A program made the position numbers and the translations under genes. Under the pieces are notes generated by a model. It made no database searches. It saw only the letters and a program-made list of their open reading frames with translations, and had not been told where the DNA came from. Source: Bacteroidales bacterium (GTDB lineage Bacteria > Bacteroidota > Bacteroidia > Bacteroidales > JAADJA01). From it: a stretch of DNA of 39,644 bases. The DNA lies in contig JAUVJI010000024.1 of NCBI GenBank assembly GCA_030596605.1, forward strand, positions 1 through 39,644. Direction: 5' to 3'. Below are positions 32,989-39,644 of this stretch, in pieces; positions within the stretch are counted from its first letter, which is position 1; each line of letters begins with the position of its first letter.

Positions 32989-33648
32989 ATGAAAGTTTTT
33001 TCTGTAGCCATATTAATTTTAATACTACCCATTTTCCTATTTGGACAAATTGAGATTGATGAAGAAACTACAAAGAAATTGGAACATTCCGAGGACTATG
33101 TTGAATCGGAATTTGATGAAGAGGAAACAGCCAATTACATTGAGCAGAACAAACTTAAATTTCGTGCTGAAGTAGGAACATTTTTTGGAACCGGATTTGG
33201 ATCAGATTATTATTTTGGAACTTATGTATCACCCCATTTAAGCTATCGCTTAACTCCCAGGTTTTCTTTAAGTGCCGGCGCCACTCTGGCAACTTCATTT
33301 ATTAACACATTTGATGAATCCGGCTATTATGGATATGGTTATCCCGGATATAATTATCCCAGGTCATTCGTTTATGTTAAAGGAGCCTATCAAATGAATG
33401 ACAGACTTATTATCTCAGGTACGATATACAAGGAAGTCAATTTATTTAAAAATCAGGATCCCGTTTATAATGGATTTGATACTGATGTCAAAGGAATAAT
33501 TATGGGAGTGGATTATAAGTTAGGCGAAAACGTATTTATCAGGGGGCAAATAGAAGTATCAGATGGTTATCGCCCTTATGGTGGTTATCCATATTCCGGC
33601 CAGGGTTTCAGACCTGGCAATTTCAACTCATTTAATGATCCTTTCTAA
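32989..33648 (+). CDS. Small outer-membrane or surface protein of unknown function
   Basis: A 219-residue exported protein (signal peptide about 1-19, ending LFGQ). An acidic linker (EEETANYIEQNKLKF) leads to a short barrel-type region with alternating strands (VGTFFGTGFGSDYYFG and FSLSAGATLATSF). A Tyr-, Gly- and Pro-rich tail follows (YGYGYPGYNYPRSF, then YRPYGGYPYSGQGF). The end is Phe. The frame extends to 32935, but that start would precede the promoter; ATG 32989 fits the signal peptide. No family is recognised. It is divergent from the ECF sigma gene. Confidence 0.7.
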   Translation: MKVFSVAILILILPIFLFGQIEIDEETTKKLEHSEDYVESEFDEEETANYIEQNKLKFRAEVGTFFGTGFGSDYYFGTYVSPHLSYRLTPRFSLSAGATLATSFINTFDESGYYGYGYPGYNYPRSFVYVKGAYQMNDRLIISGTIYKEVNLFKNQDPVYNGFDTDVKGIIMGVDYKLGENVFIRGQIEVSDGYRPYGGYPYSGQGFRPGNFNSFNDPF

Positions 33649-33769
33649 TTTTTCAGGATTTTGTAATAAATTCGGAAACTAATCGTCTATTAGTTTTATA
33701 CACAAATTTAGTTTTTATTATTGCACCTTTGTAATACTATTATTTCTTTCAAATATTTTAATACCAAGC

Positions 33770-34669
33770 TTGGAAAAAGTACTCACAATAAAAGACTTGA
33801 ATAAAAATTACGGTAAAATCCATGCCGTTAAAAACCTTAATCTTGAAATAGACAAAGGCAGTGTATTTGGGATTTTAGGACCGAATGGGAGTGGTAAAAC
33901 TACAACTCTTGGAATAATTCTTAGTGTTATTAATGCCAAAAGCGGATCATTCAGTTGGTTTGAAGAACCCAATTCGAAAGAAAACAGGAAAAGGATAGGA
34001 GCTATTCTGGAGCAACCTATTTTTTATCCATATTTAACAGCTTCAAAAAACTTAAAAATCATTGCTGATATTAAAGGAATAGATCATTCTGATATTGATC
34101 GAGTCCTTAAAATTGTTGAATTGTATGACCGACGAAACTCGAAATTTAAAACATACTCATATGGCATGAAGCAGAGGTTAGCAATAGCATCTGCGCTTCT
34201 TGGTTCCCCCGAAGTACTAATATTTGATGAACCGACAAACGGATTGGATCCTAAAGGAATTGCTGAAATAAGGGAATTAATAATAAAGATTGCACAGGAG
34301 GGAATAACAATAATTCTGGCAAGTCATTTATTAGATGAAGTTCAAAAAACATGTACCCATGTTGCAGTTCTGAAATCAGGTGAAAAATTATTTTCCGGTA
34401 AAGTTAGTGATGTGCTAAATGTATCTGATTCTCTCGAAATTGCCTCAAATAATCTGGAACTATTGACCCTTGCACTGAATGAATATGAAAGTGTAATTGA
34501 TCTGAAAAAGGAGTATAACCATTTAATAATTAAACTTAAAGAGGGTACATCAGCTTTTGATGTGAACAATTATCTAGTGAGTAAAGGGATTATTGTTAGG
34601 CATTTGGCAGAAAAGAAAAAAAGTCTTGAAAATCAATTTTTAGAACTATTGAAAGAGCGGGATGATTAG
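33770..34669 (+). CDS. ABC transporter ATP-binding protein (ABC-2 type)
   Basis: A 299-residue ATPase: Walker A GPNGSGKTT (about 38-46), a Q-loop in AILEQPIFYPYLTA near 84, the signature YSYGMKQRLAIASAL near 129 and Walker B VLIFDEPTNGLDP near 151, with His in the H-loop (LASHLLDE). A C-terminal extension of about 75 residues follows. Such exporters move drugs, lipids or peptides. The start codon is TTG at 33770; no ATG is near. The stop overlaps the permease start by 8 bases. Confidence 0.92.
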   Translation: MEKVLTIKDLNKNYGKIHAVKNLNLEIDKGSVFGILGPNGSGKTTTLGIILSVINAKSGSFSWFEEPNSKENRKRIGAILEQPIFYPYLTASKNLKIIADIKGIDHSDIDRVLKIVELYDRRNSKFKTYSYGMKQRLAIASALLGSPEVLIFDEPTNGLDPKGIAEIRELIIKIAQEGITIILASHLLDEVQKTCTHVAVLKSGEKLFSGKVSDVLNVSDSLEIASNNLELLTLALNEYESVIDLKKEYNHLIIKLKEGTSAFDVNNYLVSKGIIVRHLAEKKKSLENQFLELLKERDD

Positions 34670-35483
34670 ATTGCTTAAAATAGAGTTGCAAAAGTTTATT
34701 AGCTACAAAGCCTTTTGGTTTATGTTAATATTTTATGCTGCTCTATTGGCAATTATGATATTTGGAATTCCCGGCTTGATCGATTACATTGCAGAGAAAT
34801 CAGGTGAACCGTCCAAATTCAGGATTTTCAAAGCCATTGTTTTCAATTTCCCGGATATTTGGCAAAATATTACTTATGTTGCAAGTTTGCGATTCTTTAT
34901 AAAAATCGTGCTCGGAATTATCGTGATCATCATAATTACCAATGAATTTAGTTACCTGACAATCCGGTCGAATATTATCAATGGGTTTAGTAAGAAAGAT
35001 TTTCTTTTGGCTAAAATTGAACTGATTATCGTTCTGGCTTTATTCTCTACCCTTATTGTTTTTCTTTCAGGATTATATCTTGGTTTCCTTCATTCTGCTT
35101 CAACTTCAATAGGTGATGTATTTGGCAAAATGGTGTATCTATTAGGCTATTTTATTGAAATCAGTTCTTATCTTCTATTCTGTTTATTGCTTGGAATAAT
35201 ATTCAAGAAAACCGGAATAACTTTCGTTGTTCATTTTGTTTATTTGATAGTTGAACCAATTTTTGATTATAAACTGAATGATAGCATAACTCCATTTTTA
35301 CCACTGAATGCAATCAATAACATTATCCGCACTCCAAACACATCCTTGATTAAAATTAAGACGCCTGATTTTAATTTCGATTTTCAAGAGTTTATTTCGA
35401 TTACCGATGTAAGTATTTGTTTAGCGTATGCCGTGTTATTTGTGGTATTATCTTATTTTATTCTTAAAAGAAGAGATATTTAA
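34662..35483 (+). CDS. ABC-2-type permease
   Basis: A 273-residue membrane protein with about six hydrophobic segments (AFWFMLIFYAALLAIMIFG, then FFIKIVLGIIVIIIITNEF, and VCLAYAVLFVVLSYFIL-like at the end). The TNEFSYLTIRSNIINGFSK block is typical of ABC-2 permeases. It partners with the ATPase by overlap of the reading frames. No substrate can be read. The first TPR regulator starts 56 bases further on. Confidence 0.88.
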   Translation: MIRLLKIELQKFISYKAFWFMLIFYAALLAIMIFGIPGLIDYIAEKSGEPSKFRIFKAIVFNFPDIWQNITYVASLRFFIKIVLGIIVIIIITNEFSYLTIRSNIINGFSKKDFLLAKIELIIVLALFSTLIVFLSGLYLGFLHSASTSIGDVFGKMVYLLGYFIEISSYLLFCLLLGIIFKKTGITFVVHFVYLIVEPIFDYKLNDSITPFLPLNAINNIIRTPNTSLIKIKTPDFNFDFQEFISITDVSICLAYAVLFVVLSYFILKRRDI

Positions 35484-35539
35484 TTGACATCCATTCTTTT
35501 TTTTGGTAATTTTGGTAGCTCTTTCTATCAAAATCAAAG

Positions 35540-37279
35540 ATGTCTCGGATAAAGCAAATTATATTGTTCTTAAGTTTTTTATTGCCTTTCCTGTCTATTG
35601 CTGAAGAATTCAATAGAGATAGTTTGCAACGTGCTTTGTACATAACCAGTATCCCTTCTGAAAAAATAGTTTTATTGAACAGTCTGGCCGGTAGCTGGAT
35701 GGTTGATGATCCACTAAAAGCTTTCAATTTTGCAGAGCAAGCATTTATTTTATCCGAAACAATAGAAGATTATAAAGGAAAAGCAGAAGCGCTTTTTTAT
35801 TTGGGTCAATATTCCCACATCAATAAAGATTATGTTGCAGCCATAAACTATTTTTTGGAAGCCCTGGAAGGATCACATAATACAAAAGATGAACTGTTCT
35901 ATGCAAATGTATTACTTGAGCTTGGGAAGGCATATCAAAAACGTTTTGAATACGAAAAGTCCTTAAAAGTACTTTTTGAAGCTATGGAAGTATTTAAAGA
36001 TCTGGACGATCGTGTAAAACTTGCCGACACTTACAATTTAATAGGTGGAACTTATTATGATCAGGAAAATGTTGATAAAGCTTTTGAATATTTTCAGAAT
36101 AGCATGGCTATTTATGAATATCTGCAAGATGAAATGGGATTAGCCAAGACATACAACAATGTAGGTGAGATATACAGAATTAAGGGCCGTTTTGATCAGG
36201 CAGTGGAATTATATAATAAAGCTATCACTTTCAATTTAAAATTGAACCGACTTGATTATCTCGCAATCAATTATGATAATATTGGTAATATTTTTCTGTT
36301 TCAATCGGAATATGATTCATCCCTATTTTACCTGGAAAAAAGCCTGGAAATAAGTAATTTCATTCAAAACAATAATAGAATTGCGGCTGCCAATATTAGT
36401 CTTGGAAAATTATTCGGTAAGATAAATAATAAAAAGAAAGCTTTGCAATATTTTGAGTCTGGTTTTCAAATCGCTTCGGAAATTGGATATTTAATACACA
36501 TTAAAGAGGCGGCTAAAGGAATGAGCGATATATATAAAAAACAGAATCAATTTGAAAATGCATATCGTTATCATCGAATGTATAAAAGGATCAACGACAG
36601 CTTATTCAACATCCAAAACCTGGAGAAAATAACACAATTGGAGATGAACTTGATCTTTGATCATGAACAAAAAATTAAGTCAATACAAAGACAAAAAACG
36701 AATTATAAATATTTTTTAATTGCGATTGGACTGTTAAGTGTATTAATACTATTTATATTGCTGTATGGAAGGTTACGAATAAAAATCAATCACACCGAAA
36801 TTGAAGCTGGAAATTTACAGCTTGAAAAACAACAATTAAAAGAAGAACTTGATTTCAAGAACAGGGAATTGGCTACTAATGTGATGTACCTGGTCAAAAA
36901 GAACGAGCTGATAAATTATATCAGTGACAAATTATTAAAAGCGAAAATGAAATTTAAAAAAGAAAACCAGGATATAATTCAGCAAATCATTCTTGACCTT
37001 CAAGCCAATATTGACACGGACATATGGAAAGTATTTGAGGAACGATTCCGCGAAGTACATATGGATTTTTATAAAAAGTTGAATCAAAATTTTCCGAATC
37101 TAACGGATAACGACAGAAAACTATGTGCATTGCTCCGATTAAATATGAGTACCAAGGATATTGCAGCTATTACACATCAAAATCCAAATAGCATTGAAGT
37201 AGCAAGGACCAGACTAAGAAAAAAATTGAATATTTCTAACAGGGAGATCAGCCTGGTAAGTTATTTATCAAGTATATAA
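35540..37279 (+). CDS. Membrane-spanning TPR regulator with C-terminal HTH (first of two)
   Basis: A 579-residue protein with a signal segment (about 1-21, ending SIAEE). A long TPR array follows (about 60-370, with repeats such as YNLIGGTYYDQENVDKAFEY and YNNVGEIYRIKGRFDQA). One membrane helix (FLIAIGLLSVLILFILLYG, about 388-407) comes next, then a coiled coil (about 410-455) and a C-terminal HTH of LuxR-like type (LTDNDRKLCALLRLNMSTKD, then NSIEVARTRLRKKLN). The TPR should lie in the periplasm and the HTH in the cytoplasm. Signal sensing and direct gene control are inferred. It stands next to the ABC exporter and one base ahead of its paralogue. Confidence 0.82.
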   Translation: MSRIKQIILFLSFLLPFLSIAEEFNRDSLQRALYITSIPSEKIVLLNSLAGSWMVDDPLKAFNFAEQAFILSETIEDYKGKAEALFYLGQYSHINKDYVAAINYFLEALEGSHNTKDELFYANVLLELGKAYQKRFEYEKSLKVLFEAMEVFKDLDDRVKLADTYNLIGGTYYDQENVDKAFEYFQNSMAIYEYLQDEMGLAKTYNNVGEIYRIKGRFDQAVELYNKAITFNLKLNRLDYLAINYDNIGNIFLFQSEYDSSLFYLEKSLEISNFIQNNNRIAAANISLGKLFGKINNKKKALQYFESGFQIASEIGYLIHIKEAAKGMSDIYKKQNQFENAYRYHRMYKRINDSLFNIQNLEKITQLEMNLIFDHEQKIKSIQRQKTNYKYFLIAIGLLSVLILFILLYGRLRIKINHTEIEAGNLQLEKQQLKEELDFKNRELATNVMYLVKKNELINYISDKLLKAKMKFKKENQDIIQQIILDLQANIDTDIWKVFEERFREVHMDFYKKLNQNFPNLTDNDRKLCALLRLNMSTKDIAAITHQNPNSIEVARTRLRKKLNISNREISLVSYLSSI

Positions 37280-37280
37280 A

Positions 37281-38894
37281 ATGAAACGAATTGTTATAAT
37301 AATATTAATCTTGCATTTTGCCCAGAATATTTTTGGACAGGATCAGAATTATATCGACAGTTTGTTATTAAAGCTGAATGATCCAATCAGCGATACCTCC
37401 CGAATTAATCTTCTCAATAAAATTGCTGCAGATCTTATATACGTCAATTCTGAAAAAATATATGATTATTCGATGCAAGCTCTTGAATTAAGCGAGGAAA
37501 AGAATTATAAAAAAGGAATTGCCGAATCATATAATAATCTGGGCATATTCTTTAGAACGCAAGGCGTGTACGACCTGGCTATCGATTATTCCTATAATAG
37601 TCTTGAAATCATGGAAGAAATAAATGATGTTAACGGAATTGCACGTTGTTACAACCTGATCGGAATTATTTATTACTTACTTGAAAATGAGGAATTAAGT
37701 CTTCAGTACTATAATCAAGCTTTGGAGATCAATATTAAACAAAATGACAAAAAATGGATTTCGGGAAACAGTAATAATATAGGAATGATTTATGAAAGAA
37801 TGGGTGAATATAGCAAATCATTACAGTATTATCTTAAATCGCTTGAAACAAATATTGAGTTGAATAACCGGAACTGGATTGCCAATAATTATGCGAACAT
37901 TGGGAGCCTGTATCAGAAAATGGGAAATCCAAAATGTATTGATTATTTTTTCAAACAATTAGAAATTAAAATGGAGCAAGGTGATGGTGGTGGAATTTCT
38001 TCTGCAAATCACTTAATTGGAAAATACTATAATTCTCAGGCAGATTTCAATAAGGCATTACCTTATCTAATCACAGGTTATCATATTGCTGATAGTGTCA
38101 GATCGCTTTATCTTGCTAGTAATATTGCTCAACAATTAAGCATTTCATATGCAGCTGTGATGAACTATAAAGAAGCATTTCATTTTCACGAAATATTTAA
38201 ACAATTGAATGACAGTCTAAAATTTCAGGAAAATTCTCAGAAAATCATCCGGCTTGAAATGCAATACCAATTCAGGAAAGATCAGCAATTAAAGGATTTG
38301 GAATATCAAAAAACCGAATTGTTTCAAATAGCAATTGCTATGGTTTTGGTACTGCTTATAGTATTTATTTTAATGTTATTTGGCAGGCAACGGGCAAAAG
38401 TAAAACGACAAAATCTTGCACAGGAAAAACTTCAAATCGAAAATAGATCCTTGCAGGAAGATTTAAGATATAAGGACAAACAACTTCAGGATAATGTAAA
38501 TTACCTTGTAAATAAAAATGAACTGATTACCACCATTTCAGAAAAATTAATTGAAATTAAACCGACAATCAAAAGGGAAAACGAGCAAATCATCAATGAT
38601 GTTATTCTTGAACTTCAATCAAGTATTGATACCGATATATGGAAAGAATTTGAACTCAGATTTAACCAGGTACATTCTGATTTTTATAATATATTGAACT
38701 ATAAATTTCCAAATTTGTCTGCCAATGATAAAAAACTATGCGCCTTTTTACGCTTAAATATGACTACCAAAGATATATCTTCAATTACCGGACAAAGTAT
38801 AAGCAGCATTGAAACTGCTCGCACAAGGTTGAGGAAAAAACTTAATATTACCAATTCTGATATTAACCTTTCTGATTTTCTAAATAAAATATAA
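37281..38894 (+). CDS. Membrane-spanning TPR regulator with C-terminal HTH (second of two)
   Basis: A 537-residue paralogue of the gene before, with the same order of parts: signal segment (ending NIFGQ, about residue 19), TPR array (such as YNNLGIFFRTQGVYDLAIDY and NSNNIGMIYERMGEYSKS), one membrane helix (about 346-366), coiled coil and HTH (LSANDKKLCAFLRLNMTTKD, then SSIETARTRLRKKLN). The TPR halves differ much more than the C-termini, as expected for sensors of different ligands with one DNA-binding style. One base separates the two genes, so they should be co-expressed and could form heteromers. Confidence 0.82.
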   Translation: MKRIVIIILILHFAQNIFGQDQNYIDSLLLKLNDPISDTSRINLLNKIAADLIYVNSEKIYDYSMQALELSEEKNYKKGIAESYNNLGIFFRTQGVYDLAIDYSYNSLEIMEEINDVNGIARCYNLIGIIYYLLENEELSLQYYNQALEINIKQNDKKWISGNSNNIGMIYERMGEYSKSLQYYLKSLETNIELNNRNWIANNYANIGSLYQKMGNPKCIDYFFKQLEIKMEQGDGGGISSANHLIGKYYNSQADFNKALPYLITGYHIADSVRSLYLASNIAQQLSISYAAVMNYKEAFHFHEIFKQLNDSLKFQENSQKIIRLEMQYQFRKDQQLKDLEYQKTELFQIAIAMVLVLLIVFILMLFGRQRAKVKRQNLAQEKLQIENRSLQEDLRYKDKQLQDNVNYLVNKNELITTISEKLIEIKPTIKRENEQIINDVILELQSSIDTDIWKEFELRFNQVHSDFYNILNYKFPNLSANDKKLCAFLRLNMTTKDISSITGQSISSIETARTRLRKKLNITNSDINLSDFLNKI

Positions 38895-39093
38895 GCAAAA
38901 AAATGAAACTTCTTAAAGTATGCTTAATCAATATATTATATAACTTGTATTGGTAATGTAATGGATGTTTGAATAAATTGTATTGTTTTTATTATGGTAT
39001 TATTTAGAGATGTAGTGATTTTGTGACATGTAAAAACTTGCATATTAAAACGAATAAGGCAAATTTTGCAGCGCAATTGAAATTTTGCTGTTT

Positions 39094-39249
39094 ATGAAAG
39101 AAGAAAAACAAGTTTCTAATATAAGCAATTCTGATGATGAAATTAAATATTTCATCAAAAGAAAAAAAGATGAAAATTCCGCACTTAAAAAATTATTAAC
39201 AGCACTTGAGAATGCGAAAAAAAGTGCTACATCAAAAAACAGCGCTTAA
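39094..39249 (+). CDS. Small charged protein upstream of a sigma gene
   Basis: A 51-residue open frame, MKEEKQVSNISNSDDEIKYF and onwards, ending KKSATSKNSA. It is Lys- and Glu-rich, with a helical middle part (ENSALKKLLTALENAKK). No family recognised. It starts after a gap of about 200 bases with no other gene and stops 18 bases before the sigma gene, so it could be co-transcribed with it. Codon use and spacing look gene-like, but no strong ribosome-binding site is seen. Confidence 0.5.
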   Translation: MKEEKQVSNISNSDDEIKYFIKRKKDENSALKKLLTALENAKKSATSKNSA

Positions 39250-39267
39250 TTAAACCATCGATTATTA

Positions 39268-39644
39268 ATGCAGAATTCAGATATAAATACTAAAATATTT
39301 TTAAAGAACGATCAAAAGTCTCATGAGCTTTTGTACAAATATTTTGCACCTAAAATGTATGGTATATGTCTGAGGTTTGCAGGTAACGAAATGGAGGCGG
39401 ATGACATTTTGCAGGAAGGTTTTATTAAGATTTTTACCAAGATAAAGGAATTTAGAAATGAAGGTTCTCTGGAAGGCTGGATCAGGAGAACAATAATAAA
39501 TACAGCAATTAATCATTATCGTAAAAATTTGCGATATGCAAAATTTCAGGATATTGATGATTTGGAGGTTCCAATTTCAAATGAAGAAAATATTTATGAC
39601 AAATTGTCAAAAGAAGAACTTGTAAAACTTGTTCAAGAACTTCC
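39268..39644 (+). CDS. Second ECF sigma factor (cut by the window end)
   Basis: The 125 codons present read as the N-terminal part of an ECF sigma factor. Region 2 is visible: HELLYKYFAPKMYGICLRFA, then EMEADDILQEGFIKIFTKI and the -10 contact EGWIRRTIINTAINHYRKN. Region 4 starts at the window edge (LVKLVQELP). The start is ATG 39268. An open reading frame on the other strand here is a shadow. The partner gene should lie beyond the edge. Confidence 0.87.
   Translation, partial: MQNSDINTKIFLKNDQKSHELLYKYFAPKMYGICLRFAGNEMEADDILQEGFIKIFTKIKEFRNEGSLEGWIRRTIINTAINHYRKNLRYAKFQDIDDLEVPISNEENIYDKLSKEELVKLVQEL

Noticed and set aside
39301..39516. 71-codon minus-strand open frame at the right edge
   Set aside because: It lies entirely opposite the second ECF sigma gene, whose region 2 is well conserved.

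Overview
The window is AT-rich DNA from a member of the Bacteroidota. Several things point there independently: type IX secretion (T9SS) sorting tails of the YPNP type on several proteins, a parA-parB-DUF5683-dapB block, a PUR-like DUF3276 protein, a FadL porin paired with an SGNH lipoprotein, ECF sigma operons with a membrane partner and a Spy-like protein, large TPR-membrane-HTH regulators, and -7 promoter elements of the form TAnnTTTG. No tRNA, rRNA, CRISPR array or intact transposase was seen.

Layout. 1-2.2 kb (minus): a large YCF48/BNR beta-propeller exported protein whose sorting tail is broken at the left edge. 2.2-7.4 kb: ddl (minus), diverging from a PASTA protein, a T9SS-exported protein and an RluD-type pseudouridine synthase (plus). 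7.4-11.1 kb (minus): parA-parB-DUF5683-dapB and the DUF3276 gene with its terminator. 11.3-14.4 kb (plus): CCA-adding enzyme, a pRiA4b ORF-3-like protein and miaA. 14.5-17.65 kb is the accessory part: a vapBC toxin-antitoxin pair under a palindromic operator, a perfect 19-bp hairpin, an AAA/DUF4143 ATPase, a truncated Bro-N gene, an orphan antitoxin-like gene, a decayed second vapC tail that shares 98 identical bases with the intact one, and REP-like palindromes. 17.65-20.9 kb (minus): rdgB, an SGNH-hydrolase lipoprotein and a FadL porin. 21.2 kb (plus): an internally duplicated zinc-ribbon protein.

21.8-28.3 kb (minus) is a tight seven-gene run: thiamine-binding-like protein, PnuC transporter, NadR-like kinase, a WbpG-type ATP-pyrophosphatase with a frameshift in a run of eight A, a GT4 glycosyltransferase, a flippase and an alkaline-phosphatase lipoprotein. 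It joins vitamin or nucleoside salvage to surface polysaccharide genes. 28.3-31.2 kb (plus): a lipoprotein, a cluster of three palindromes, a broken T9SS remnant, a strong terminator and a T9SS-exported protein. 31.2-32.8 kb (minus): an ECF sigma / membrane protein / Spy-like operon. 33-38.9 kb (plus): a small outer-membrane protein, an ABC-2 exporter, and two tandem paralogous regulators with a predicted periplasmic TPR sensor and a cytoplasmic HTH. The window ends in a second ECF sigma gene preceded by a 51-codon gene.

The most interesting items are the mosaic vapC duplication around the ATPase block, the paired membrane-spanning TPR-HTH regulators next to an ABC exporter, the salvage/polysaccharide operon with its frameshifted ATP-pyrophosphatase, and promoter elements lying only a few bases ahead of start codons, which suggests leaderless mRNAs. 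Nothing here is proven to be a new system.
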